From assembly GCA_902570125.1 (NCBI GenBank), contig CACFXK010000005.1, forward strand, positions 1 through 64,000: a stretch of 64,000 bases of DNA, given 5' to 3'. This document shows, piece by piece, positions 9,700 to 19,204 of the stretch. Origin of the DNA: an uncultured Pelagibacteraceae bacterium. GTDB taxonomy: Bacteria; Pseudomonadota; Alphaproteobacteria; Pelagibacterales; Pelagibacteraceae. The notes under the pieces were generated by a model. That model was not told where the DNA came from. It worked only from the letters and a program-made list of their open reading frames with translations, and did not search any database. A program made the position numbers and the translations under genes. How positions within the stretch are numbered: the stretch's first letter is position 1; each line of letters begins with the position of its first letter.

Positions 9700-10746
9700 A
9701 TGAATAATCAACCAAAAATAACATGTTCAAATGTTTGGAAATTATTTGGTTCTGATGAACAAAGAATAATAAAAGACTTAGATAAAAGCTTATCAATAAA
9801 AGAAGTTCAGGAAAAGACAGGACATGTAGTTGCAGTAAAAGATGTAAGCTTTTCAATTGAGAAAGGCGAGACCTTTGTAGTAATGGGTCTATCTGGTAGT
9901 GGAAAATCTACTTTAGTTAGATGTATTTCTAGATTAATTGAACCAACTTCTGGAACAGTTAAAATGGATGATGTTGATGTAACGAAAATGAGTGGAAGAG
10001 ATTTGTTAGATTTAAGAAGAAATAAGATGAGTATGGTTTTCCAACATTTTGGTTTGTTTCCGCATAGAACTGTTATTGAAAATATTGGTTATGGTTTAGA
10101 GATTAGAGGAAATAAAAAAAATGATAGAGTAGAAAAATCAATGGAAGTTTTAAAAATGGTTGGTTTAGAAGGTTGGCACAACAATTACCCAAGAGAGTTA
10201 TCTGGAGGTATGCAACAAAGAGTGGGTCTAGCTCGTGCACTTGCAGTTGATCCAGAAATTTTAATTTTTGATGAACCTTTTTCAGCATTAGATCCATTAA
10301 TTAGAAGAGAAATGCAGGACGAATTATTAAAAATTCAAGAAAAATTACAAAAGACAATGGTATTTATTACTCATGATTTTTTAGAGGCAATAAAAATGGG
10401 AGATCATATCGCCATTATGAAAGATGGAGAAGTTTCTCAAGTCGGAACACCAGAGGAAATTGTTGCAAATCCCAAAGACCAATATGTAAAAGATTTTTGT
10501 GAAGATGTTCCAAAATATAAAGTATTAAGTGCAAGTAAAGTAATGAGGGAGGAATGTTGCGATGACACAAAAAAATTATTTGAAAATGGATCTAATAATA
10601 TTCCACACGACTCAAAAATTGAGACATTGATTGATAAATTAGTAGATACAGATCAAAAATTTCCAGTTGTAGATACAAAAACTGGAAAATTGATTGGTGA
10701 AATAGACAGGGCGATAGTAATGAAATCTATGAAGTCTGCTAGTTAA
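9700..10746 (+). CDS. proV: second glycine betaine/proline ABC transporter ATP-binding protein (ProV type)
   Basis: GLSGSGKST, LSGGMQQRVGLARALA, ILIFDEPFSALDP. Close paralog of 3439-4464. Confidence 0.85.
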   Translation: MNNQPKITCSNVWKLFGSDEQRIIKDLDKSLSIKEVQEKTGHVVAVKDVSFSIEKGETFVVMGLSGSGKSTLVRCISRLIEPTSGTVKMDDVDVTKMSGRDLLDLRRNKMSMVFQHFGLFPHRTVIENIGYGLEIRGNKKNDRVEKSMEVLKMVGLEGWHNNYPRELSGGMQQRVGLARALAVDPEILIFDEPFSALDPLIRREMQDELLKIQEKLQKTMVFITHDFLEAIKMGDHIAIMKDGEVSQVGTPEEIVANPKDQYVKDFCEDVPKYKVLSASKVMREECCDDTKKLFENGSNNIPHDSKIETLIDKLVDTDQKFPVVDTKTGKLIGEIDRAIVMKSMKSAS

Positions 10747-11671
10747 TCTCTCTACTAACTTTTGTACTTTTTGTTTTTATTTTATCTCTCCAAATTATAA
10801 TCATTCCAGCAAATACTATTACAAATACACCTGGGAATAATTGTTCCCAAGGCGCTTCGTTAAAAAATAACCACCCTAAAATAAAAGAGGATGGAATACC
10901 AAAGTATTCAAAAGATGCCATCTTGCTTGCAGAAATTAATCTATAAGCATAAATAAAAAGTATTGCAGCGGTTCCTCCAAGTATTCCAGTCAATGTCATT
11001 AAAAAAAAATCCTGGTTACCTTTTATTTCTGTATGCCCAGTAGTAATAAAAAATAATATTACTCCACCAATTACATTAAAGATTAAAGTATAAAGTTGTA
11101 TTTTTGCCGTTGAGTGTCCATCAGGTATAAATTTTAAAATTATTACTGTAAAAGCCCAAGCAATCGCAGTTAATATTGGAAAAATTGAATAAAAACTAAA
11201 TATATCGCTACCTGGTTGAACAATTAAAACAACTCCAAAAAATCCAATAAAAATTGCTGACCATCTATAAATACCTACTTTATCATTTAAAAAAATTATA
11301 GATAAAATTACTATGAAAAACGGTGATGAAAAAGTAAGAACCATTGCAGTTGCAAATTCAAGGTTAATTACTGAAATAAATATAAAGATATTCATCGACA
11401 AGAATGCCAGACCTCTTAAAAAGCTTAAAAATATAAATTTTTTGTTTAAATTTTTGAAAATTGAAAAATATTCTTTTGTAAATAGAATTAAAACAAAAAG
11501 CGGAATAATACCTGCAATATTTCTAAAAACAGCAAGCTGAATTACCGAATACTCATTTCCCAAAAACTTAATTACAACCATATACATATCTACGCATAGA
11601 ATTGCTAAGAGCATTGTAACTATTGCTAAATAAGTATTTTTTAAATCTGTTTTTTCGGACGAAATATTCAT
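10739..11671 (-). CDS. DMT-superfamily (EamA) transporter
   Basis: Ten-TM hydrophobic pattern with EamA repeats. Confidence 0.8.
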   Translation of the reverse strand: MNISSEKTDLKNTYLAIVTMLLAILCVDMYMVVIKFLGNEYSVIQLAVFRNIAGIIPLFVLILFTKEYFSIFKNLNKKFIFLSFLRGLAFLSMNIFIFISVINLEFATAMVLTFSSPFFIVILSIIFLNDKVGIYRWSAIFIGFFGVVLIVQPGSDIFSFYSIFPILTAIAWAFTVIILKFIPDGHSTAKIQLYTLIFNVIGGVILFFITTGHTEIKGNQDFFLMTLTGILGGTAAILFIYAYRLISASKMASFEYFGIPSSFILGWLFFNEAPWEQLFPGVFVIVFAGMIIIWRDKIKTKSTKVSREIN

Positions 11672-11707
11672 TTATAATTTTTTAAAATTGTATACTTTAT
11701 CTACGAT

Positions 11708-12898
11708 ATGCAAAGTTTTAAACTTAATGAAACAGATATTCTATCCAATCAAGACTGGACATTTCCTACTAACATTGCTTATGGTCCTGGTAGATTAAAA
11801 GAAATAGGAAGAATCTGTAATAATTTAAATATTAAAAATCCGTTAATAGTAACAGATAAAGGAAGTCCAAAATTACCTTTTATCATTAATTTACAAAACT
11901 ATTTAGCCAGCTCAAATATTAAATCAGATTTATTTTTTGATATATCTCCAAATCCTCGAGAGGATGAAGTTTCAAATGGTGTCAGTAAATTTAAAGATGG
12001 TAACCATGACGCTATAATTGCAATCGGTGGAGGTAGTGCAATGGATGGTGGTAAATTAATATGTCTTACAGCAAACAATGACGTACCACTTAGAGATTTT
12101 GAGTTTGAATTAACCCCTCCTATAATTAGTAAAGATAATCCTTTTCCAAAAATCATAACCATTCCTACTACCGCAGGCACTGGTGCTGAAACAGAAATTT
12201 CAGCTATGGTTACTTATTTAAAAGAAGGCATGAAATTTTGTATGTGGCATCCAGATGTTAGACCTTCCTTAGCATTGTTAGATCCAGAACTAACTATTGG
12301 ATTGCCAGCAAATTTAACGGCATGGACTGGTGCAGATGCTTTAATCCATGGCATAGAAGGTTATTGTGTTCCTGGTTTTAATCCAATGTGTGATGGTGCT
12401 GCTTTAGAAGGTTTATCTTTAATATCAAAATCTTTAGTCACAGCTGTAGAAGATCCAAGCAATATAGTTGCAAGAGGTGGAATGCATGTCGGATCTTGTT
12501 TAGCAGGAATTTCTTTTTTAAAAGGTTTAGGATTAGTACATGCTATAGCTCATATGGTTGGAGCCGAATATAATACTCATCACGGTCTAACCAATGCAAT
12601 AATATTGCCTGTAGTTTTAAAATATAATCTTCCAGGCATGGAAGAAAAAGTTAAAAGAATGTCAGAGGCTATGCAATTTAAAGATCATTCTGTAGATGCG
12701 TTTATATCAAACATTGAAAACATTCTTGATAGAATTAAAATTCCAAAAAGTTTGAGCGAAATTGGAGTCCCCGAGGATTGTGTTGATAGAATTGCTGAAA
12801 AATCAATGAAAGATCAAGCCTATGGACAAAATCCTAGAAAAGCAACTTTAGAAGAAATAAAGGAAATTACTCTAGCATCCATTAAAAAAGCTAGGTAA
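11708..12898 (+). CDS. iron-containing alcohol dehydrogenase
   Basis: AIGGGSAMDGGK, TIPTTAGTGAETE, HAIAHMVGAEYNTHHGLTNA metal site. Confidence 0.85.
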   Translation: MQSFKLNETDILSNQDWTFPTNIAYGPGRLKEIGRICNNLNIKNPLIVTDKGSPKLPFIINLQNYLASSNIKSDLFFDISPNPREDEVSNGVSKFKDGNHDAIIAIGGGSAMDGGKLICLTANNDVPLRDFEFELTPPIISKDNPFPKIITIPTTAGTGAETEISAMVTYLKEGMKFCMWHPDVRPSLALLDPELTIGLPANLTAWTGADALIHGIEGYCVPGFNPMCDGAALEGLSLISKSLVTAVEDPSNIVARGGMHVGSCLAGISFLKGLGLVHAIAHMVGAEYNTHHGLTNAIILPVVLKYNLPGMEEKVKRMSEAMQFKDHSVDAFISNIENILDRIKIPKSLSEIGVPEDCVDRIAEKSMKDQAYGQNPRKATLEEIKEITLASIKKAR

Positions 12899-12910
12899 TA
12901 GTAAATTCTC

Positions 12911-14341
12911 ATGCTTGAAAATAAATCGGTTAAAGAAATTATTTCTTTAATCAAAACAAAAGAAGCCTCCATAAAAGAAGTTGTCATTTTTTATTTAGAA
13001 AGAATAAAAAAATATAACCCATCTTTAAATGCTATAGTCTCAATTAAAGAAGAAGAGCAAATTATAAATGAAGCTAAACACAAAGATGAAAAATTTGATG
13101 AAAGTAAACCGTTGTTTGGTCTACCTTTGGCATCAAAAGATTTATTAGATGTAGTTGGTTTTCCAACTACATGTGGCTTTCCTGGATATAAAGATTACTT
13201 CCCAAAAAAAAATTCTATAATTGTTGATCGTCAAATAGATGCTGGTGGAATAATGATAGGAAAAACAAATACTGCAGAACTAGGTGTAGGTGCACATACA
13301 GCAAACAGACTATTTGGAATAACACCTAATGTATATGGTAATACTCAATCATCAGGAGGATCAAGTGGTGGAGCCGGTGTGGCTGTTGCGGCTGAGTTAC
13401 TACCCTTTGCAGATGGAACAGATATGATGGGTTCTTGCAGAACTCCTGCAGCATATGCTAATGTCTATGGTTTTAGACCAACACCAGGACTTCTGCCTGA
13501 CTATCGGACAAATGATAAGAAAAAGAATCTCCCAATTATCTCAACGCCCGGATGTCTTGCAAGAACACCAGATGATATGGCAATTCTTTTAGATGTAATA
13601 GCTGGAGAACATAAAGAAGATCCAATTTCTTTTAGTTTAAAAAACTCATTTAAAGATACCAATATAAGTGATCAAGAATTTTCTAAAATCAAGATAGGGT
13701 GGTTATCTGACATGAATGGTAATTATCAATATGATCCTGATTTAGTTGAAATGTGTAATAAACAATTAAACAGTCTTGAAAAAAATAAAGTTGTAATTGA
13801 ACACTTAAAACCAAATGTAGATGCTCATAAGTTATGGAATTGCTGGGGAACATTAAGAGCTAAAAGTATTTATGAGGATATTAATGAGGAAATTATTGCA
13901 ATGAATATTAAAGATGTTAATCAAATGACCCCACAGGCTTTATGGGAATACAATAAGGGCATTAAGCTAACAGAAGACGATGTAAAATTAGCTCTAGATT
14001 CAAGAATTGAACTATCAAATGATGTAAATAGTTTATTCGGTAGCTTTGATTTTTTAGCTCTACCATCTCAACAATCATTCCCTTTTGATAAAAATTTAAG
14101 AAATCCTGAAAAAATTAATGATCAAATAATGGATACTTACCATAGATGGATCGAAATCCATATATTTGCTAGTCTTTTTTACTTACCATCGATTTCATTA
14201 CCTATTGGGTTTAACAAAGATGGATTTCCAATTGGCATACAAATTATTGCAAAAACAAAAGAAGATTTAAAAGTGATGTCTTTTGCAAAAAAATATGAGG
14301 AAATTTTTAATTTTTCAAATCATAAACCAAATCTAAATTAA
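12911..14341 (+). CDS. amidase (amidase signature family)
   Basis: GLPLASKDLLDV (Lys), QSSGGSSGGAGVAVAA, DGTDMMGSCRTPAAYANVYGFRPT. Confidence 0.85.
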   Translation: MLENKSVKEIISLIKTKEASIKEVVIFYLERIKKYNPSLNAIVSIKEEEQIINEAKHKDEKFDESKPLFGLPLASKDLLDVVGFPTTCGFPGYKDYFPKKNSIIVDRQIDAGGIMIGKTNTAELGVGAHTANRLFGITPNVYGNTQSSGGSSGGAGVAVAAELLPFADGTDMMGSCRTPAAYANVYGFRPTPGLLPDYRTNDKKKNLPIISTPGCLARTPDDMAILLDVIAGEHKEDPISFSLKNSFKDTNISDQEFSKIKIGWLSDMNGNYQYDPDLVEMCNKQLNSLEKNKVVIEHLKPNVDAHKLWNCWGTLRAKSIYEDINEEIIAMNIKDVNQMTPQALWEYNKGIKLTEDDVKLALDSRIELSNDVNSLFGSFDFLALPSQQSFPFDKNLRNPEKINDQIMDTYHRWIEIHIFASLFYLPSISLPIGFNKDGFPIGIQIIAKTKEDLKVMSFAKKYEEIFNFSNHKPNLN

Positions 14342-15234
14342 TGGTCAGACATAAACATCACTTTAAAATAGCTTTTGCATTAGCCATAGCTGCCGGATCA
14401 TGGGGAGTTTATTGGCTTCCTCAAAGAATTTTAGAGGATGGTGGTCTTACTGGAGGTTGGGGAACTATTTCTCAAATGATGATTGGTATTATATTGCTTA
14501 CGCCTTTATCTTTGTGGAGAAAATTTAAAGGTCGAACATCAGGATTAGAAATTCCATTTGTTGGTTTTTTAACTGGTAGTGGATTTATTTGTTACGCTTT
14601 AAGTTTTTTATTAACAGACGTCGTTCGTGCATTGATCATGTTTTACATGATACCTATTTGGACAACTATTTTTGAAATATATTTCTTAAAGAAAAGACCT
14701 GGTTTAGAGAGGGTTTTAACTCTAAGTTTAGCGCTTGGAGGTTTGTGGGTTGTTTTCAGTCAATCTAATATTATACCATTACCACAAAATGCAGGTGATT
14801 GGTTGGCACTTGTGGGAGGTGTGCTTTTTGGAGCTGGCTTAGTCCGTTTGGAAATTACAAAAACAGATGGTGTTTTTCCTGTAATATTCTCATTTTTCGT
14901 TTATGGAACAATATTTAATATTTTTGCTGGCTTTATTTTAAAAGATTATCTGGGGCCCATGCCACCCATTGAAGCTTTTACATCAATGTTTACTTTTTTA
15001 GTTCTTATTTCAGTATTTTATTTTATTCCAACAGGGGTAGTTATCATGTGGTCACCTTCAGTTTTAGGAGCAGGTCTTTGTGCAATATTATATTTAAGTG
15101 AAATAGTTGTTGGAGTTATTTCTGCTGGTATTTTAACAGACGAAACATTTGGTTGGCGAGAAGTTGTAGGAAGTACAATGATTGTTTTAGGAGGAGTATT
15201 AGCCGTAGTGCTTGCACCAAAAGACGAAAAATAA
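14341..15234 (+). CDS. DMT-superfamily (EamA-like) transporter
   Basis: Multi-TM EamA-like protein; ATG shares its first base with the amidase stop (TAATG). Confidence 0.75.
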   Translation: MVRHKHHFKIAFALAIAAGSWGVYWLPQRILEDGGLTGGWGTISQMMIGIILLTPLSLWRKFKGRTSGLEIPFVGFLTGSGFICYALSFLLTDVVRALIMFYMIPIWTTIFEIYFLKKRPGLERVLTLSLALGGLWVVFSQSNIIPLPQNAGDWLALVGGVLFGAGLVRLEITKTDGVFPVIFSFFVYGTIFNIFAGFILKDYLGPMPPIEAFTSMFTFLVLISVFYFIPTGVVIMWSPSVLGAGLCAILYLSEIVVGVISAGILTDETFGWREVVGSTMIVLGGVLAVVLAPKDEK

Positions 15235-16224
15235 ATGCTTTTTAAAGAAAAGTTAAAATCAAATTCAAAAATATTCTTAGACGGTGGAAACGGTTCAGAA
15301 ATTGCAAAATTGGGAGGTGAAATGTCTCCAGCTTTTTCTGCCTTAGCCTCAATAACATCTCCAGAAATAGTAATTAAGGTTCATGAAAAGTTTATTGATG
15401 TTGGTTGTGATCTAATTACTGCAAATACTTTTAGTTCAACCAGACATAATCTTGAAAGTATAAATCGTGGAGCAGAAGTTAAAGAATTTATTATTCAATC
15501 AATAAAATTATCCAGACAAGCAATTAAAAATAAAGATAAAGAAAGTAAAATTGGAATTGCTGGAAGTTTATCAAATTTTTTTTCATTAAAGGAAAATGAA
15601 TTTGTGCCAAATCCTAAGTACATACCTTCTTTTAAGCAGGAGGAGCAAAATTATAAAGAAGCTGCAAAAATTCTGAAAGAGGAAGGGGTAGATATTTTAA
15701 TTTTAGAAATGTTACTTGATATTGATCATTCAAGAATTTTATTGAATGCTGCTTTAGAAACTGATTTGCCCGTTTGGGTTGGATTAAGTTCTTGTATAAG
15801 CAAATTTGATAATAGTGTTATTGGCAGAAATTTTAGCGCAGAAAAAGAAACTTCGTTAATTTACGATGAAACCAAATATAAAGAGCAACCAAAATTTATT
15901 CCTGATGATAAAATTGTTCTGCTAAATGACATTGTAAAATCCCTTACAAATATGGGAGGAGATGTTTATGGTATCATGCATACCTGGTTCGTAGATGCTT
16001 TTGAAGGATTGAGTGTAATTAAAAATAATTGGAATGGTCCGATGATGTTTTATCCTGAGATACATAAGTTTGATACAAAGTCCCATAAAGCTATTGTGAC
16101 TTCTACAGAGGAAGAATTCGCTAATGAATGTGAAAAGTTAATTGATAACCAAATTCAAATTATTGGCGGATGCTGTGGTGTTACAGACAAACATCTAAAA
16201 AAATTAATTGAGAGATATTCTTAA
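15235..16224 (+). CDS. homocysteine S-methyltransferase family protein
   Basis: LDGGNGSEIAKLGGE, TANTFSSTRHNL, LEMLLD, GLSSCIS, C-terminal zinc motif IIGGCCGVT. Confidence 0.85.
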   Translation: MLFKEKLKSNSKIFLDGGNGSEIAKLGGEMSPAFSALASITSPEIVIKVHEKFIDVGCDLITANTFSSTRHNLESINRGAEVKEFIIQSIKLSRQAIKNKDKESKIGIAGSLSNFFSLKENEFVPNPKYIPSFKQEEQNYKEAAKILKEEGVDILILEMLLDIDHSRILLNAALETDLPVWVGLSSCISKFDNSVIGRNFSAEKETSLIYDETKYKEQPKFIPDDKIVLLNDIVKSLTNMGGDVYGIMHTWFVDAFEGLSVIKNNWNGPMMFYPEIHKFDTKSHKAIVTSTEEEFANECEKLIDNQIQIIGGCCGVTDKHLKKLIERYS

Positions 16225-16225
16225 T

Positions 16226-17389
16226 TTAATATTTTTTATTAACTAAATCTATCAGCATATTGATCATATCAGTTTTATAACTTTCTTTTGTTGCTGATTT
16301 CGTTTCTAGAACAGAAAAAAAAGCGGCTACATTCCCAGTTTTAAAATTAGTTGCAAGAAACTGACCACCATACCCTGAGTGCCCAATCATGTTGCCTGAA
16401 ACCATTGTGGAATTTGAATAATATAAATATTTGTCTTTTGATAAATTCATATATTTGGGTCCTACATTAAAAATTGTTTTGTCTAAAAATGATGAAGATC
16501 CAACTTTTCTATTCTCAACACCCATTCCTTTTCTTGCGAAAAGTAATCCCATTCGTAAAAAGTCTCTTGTAATTAAGCAACCACCTCCAGACATCCAAGG
16601 CATACCATATCTATCTGATGCAATATATAACCCATCTTCAAATCCTGCAGCCTCAACCACAGATAAAACCCAATCTCTTAAAGTTCTACCACTAACTTTT
16701 TCAATTATAAGTCCTACTACATCAGTATTTGCAGATTTATAAAAAGCATATTCAGAATTATTAATTAAACTTTTATTTTTTGATTTTTTAATTGTATTTA
16801 AATATTCTTCCTGGCTAAGATGATTTTTAAGATTTTTAGGCAGCCTCCATCCTCCGACAGGTTCATGCATAAAGGAAGACGAGTATGCCTTAGTATAATC
16901 TTCAGTATAAGAGTTTATAACATTCATGTTTAAGACATCTTGGATCTTTGCATTTGCATATCCGCTTCCAATTTTTGGCAAATAGTGAGAAACTTTTTTA
17001 TTAAGATCTATTAATCTGTTCGTAACCAATTCTCCAATAAATAAATTAACGAACATTTTTGTAATGGACATAATTGTTTGAGGCTGATTTTTTTTAAAAT
17101 CTTTGGCATATTTTTCAAATAAAATATTTTGACGGTTGCCAACAATTAATGAACAAAAAGATTTATTTTTAGTCATCTTCTTTACTAAAGGAAACTTAGC
17201 GATAGTTTTATTTGGTTTAGAGTTTAATTTTAATATTAAATCAGATCTTAAAAAAATACTGTATCTATTGATTTTATGTAAATTTCTATAACCAAACCTT
17301 CTTGTTTTAGGAAGGTTCCATGAAGCTTTATTATCTTTAAGTGTGGTTAATTCTGGGTTTCTAACAGAGACTAATTTTTTTTTCTTCAA
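16226..17389 (-). CDS. serine hydrolase (beta-lactamase/class C type)
   Basis: SxxK motif SITK, YKSAN, GHSGYGGQ near the C terminus. Confidence 0.75.
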   Translation of the reverse strand: MKKKKLVSVRNPELTTLKDNKASWNLPKTRRFGYRNLHKINRYSIFLRSDLILKLNSKPNKTIAKFPLVKKMTKNKSFCSLIVGNRQNILFEKYAKDFKKNQPQTIMSITKMFVNLFIGELVTNRLIDLNKKVSHYLPKIGSGYANAKIQDVLNMNVINSYTEDYTKAYSSSFMHEPVGGWRLPKNLKNHLSQEEYLNTIKKSKNKSLINNSEYAFYKSANTDVVGLIIEKVSGRTLRDWVLSVVEAAGFEDGLYIASDRYGMPWMSGGGCLITRDFLRMGLLFARKGMGVENRKVGSSSFLDKTIFNVGPKYMNLSKDKYLYYSNSTMVSGNMIGHSGYGGQFLATNFKTGNVAAFFSVLETKSATKESYKTDMINMLIDLVNKKY

Positions 17390-17838
17390 TATTTTAATGA
17401 TTTTTTTTGTTCGTATTTTTGATGATAAGCCTCTGCTTTGCAGTAATTTTTTTCTTTTGATACCTTAGTTGAAACTTTTCCATCTAATTTACTGTTAACT
17501 TCGTTTAAAACTTTTTCTGCAATCTGTCTTTCTTCATCAGTGTTATAAAATATTTCTGAACGGTATTGAATTCCCACATATGTACCTTGTCGATTTACTT
17601 GAGTTGAGTCGTGTAATTCAAAAAATAAATTGACCATGTCCTCGTATGACTTTTCTTTTTCATCATACTCAACTTTGACCACTTCTATATGTCCTGTATC
17701 TCCACCACAAACTGCCTTGTATGTAACATTTGGCTCATCTCCACCACAGTAACCACATTCTGTAGATATTATACCTTTGATGCCCTCGTACTTTTTTTCG
17801 TCCCAAAAACAGCCAATACCGCCAATAAATGTTTTCAT
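17386..17838 (-). CDS. msrA: peptide-methionine (S)-S-oxide reductase MsrA
   Basis: GCFW active-site motif, ECGYCGG, HDSTQVNRQGTYVGIQYRSEIF, AEAYHQKY. Confidence 0.9.
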   Translation of the reverse strand: MKTFIGGIGCFWDEKKYEGIKGIISTECGYCGGDEPNVTYKAVCGGDTGHIEVVKVEYDEKEKSYEDMVNLFFELHDSTQVNRQGTYVGIQYRSEIFYNTDEERQIAEKVLNEVNSKLDGKVSTKVSKEKNYCKAEAYHQKYEQKKSLKY

Positions 17839-17854
17839 TATTTTTAAATATACT

Positions 17855-18769
17855 TTAGTTTTTTAAAATTGAAATTGCTTTTATTTCGTCTACTCCGATC
17901 CCACAACATCCACCAATAATCTGAGCTCCATTTTTAATCCATGACTTAACTTCATTTAAATATCCATCTGGCGTCATGTCATCTACAAATCTCCAGTGTG
18001 GTTTTTCATAATAACCTTTATTTGGATATGCTCCTAATATTCCATCATAATTCTTCCTTGCAGTTTCAATTGCTTTTCCTGTAATATTTATATCTGAATG
18101 AGCAACCAATATTGGCCCACTGTGTAAATTTTTAAAATTATTTATGGATGTCTCAAAGTTTTCATAGACATGTGTATCAGAGTCAATTGTATCATTATAT
18201 CCAAGCATTATATTTTTTTGATCATCCATTACGCATGATACAGATAACCAAACAGGTATATTTACTTTTGTGGAACAATTTAGCATTGTTTCAACTATGT
18301 CAGCTTGTGAAGACATTGCTTCTAAAATAATTAAGTCTACTCCAGCGTCAGATAAAATTTTTAGTTGTTCATGAAAACCAGGTATCATTGCTTTGATACC
18401 AAGTTTATAAAAGTTTCCAAAAGTTGATACACTTCCAGCTAATGCAGTTTTGTTATTAGTATTTTCTATTGCTTCTCTTGCAACCTTAACACTTTTTTGA
18501 TTAAATTTTTCTATAAGGTTTTCATAACCATATTGTCTCATTGATATTGGAGTAGTGCTATAAGTATTAGTTGTAATTACATCGGCTCCAGCATTTATAT
18601 AATCCTCATGCACTTTTCTAACTAATTCAGGATGATCAACAGAACACTTCCCACACCACATATGCTTATCCATCTCAGCACCATTTTTTTCTAGTTCTGC
18701 GCCCATACCTCCATCTAAAATAATGATTTTATTGTTTTCTAATTTTGTCTTGATTGGGTCGTATGACAT
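17855..18769 (-). CDS. homocysteine S-methyltransferase family protein (second copy); start revised from 18814
   Basis: ILDGGMGAELEKNGAEMD, TTNTYSTTP, LEAMSS, GGCCGIG zinc motif. The internal Met (MSYDPIK) avoids a 41-nt overlap with the upstream VOC gene. Confidence 0.85.
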   Translation of the reverse strand: MSYDPIKTKLENNKIIILDGGMGAELEKNGAEMDKHMWCGKCSVDHPELVRKVHEDYINAGADVITTNTYSTTPISMRQYGYENLIEKFNQKSVKVAREAIENTNNKTALAGSVSTFGNFYKLGIKAMIPGFHEQLKILSDAGVDLIILEAMSSQADIVETMLNCSTKVNIPVWLSVSCVMDDQKNIMLGYNDTIDSDTHVYENFETSINNFKNLHSGPILVAHSDINITGKAIETARKNYDGILGAYPNKGYYEKPHWRFVDDMTPDGYLNEVKSWIKNGAQIIGGCCGIGVDEIKAISILKN

Positions 18770-18773
18770 AAAT

Positions 18774-19160
18774 TTATTCTTTACTATTTGTAAAGGCGCA
18801 AATTTTATTTCCATCTAAATCACGAAGATAAGAATAATAAACTCCTGAGCCTTCTGGTCTTTCACCACCAGATCCCTCACTAGTTCCACCAGCTTTTAAA
18901 CCTACCTCATGAAATTTATCTACATGAGATCTTGATGAAGTTAAAAATGTGATTTGTGTTCCATTTCCAAAGGTAGCATCTTTTTTATTGAAAGGTTTAG
19001 TGACGTAAAACTCAATATCTTTGGTACCTTTTGCTCCATATGCAGCATAATCATCTTCTATTGTCTCGTTTCTATCTAAACCAATTACTTCTAAAACTTT
19101 GTCGTAAAATGTAATAGCATCATTTAAATTATTAGTACCTACCATCACATAACCAATCAT
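18774..19160 (-). CDS. VOC-family (glyoxalase/dioxygenase superfamily) protein
   Basis: Short VOC pattern: VMVGTNNLNDAITFYDKVL ... YLRDLDGNKICAF. Confidence 0.8.
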   Translation of the reverse strand: MIGYVMVGTNNLNDAITFYDKVLEVIGLDRNETIEDDYAAYGAKGTKDIEFYVTKPFNKKDATFGNGTQITFLTSSRSHVDKFHEVGLKAGGTSEGSGGERPEGSGVYYSYLRDLDGNKICAFTNSKE

Positions 19161-19204
19161 ATAAACCCCTATTAACTAATTCTGATTATAAGTTATTTAA
19201 GCTA

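Noticed and set aside
16431-16742. 103-aa plus-strand ORF antisense to the serine hydrolase
   Set aside because: Lies wholly inside a well-supported gene; composition looks like a reverse-strand by-product. The same applies to the other antisense/out-of-frame ORFs such as 2696-2992, 11899-12180, 38363-38686, 43548-43883, 56412-56750 and 57835-58116.
18770-18814. Upstream start for HMT2 (MEIKFAPLQIVKNKF)
   Set aside because: Would overlap the VOC gene by 41 nt; the Met at 18769 directly precedes the conserved homocysteine methyltransferase start.
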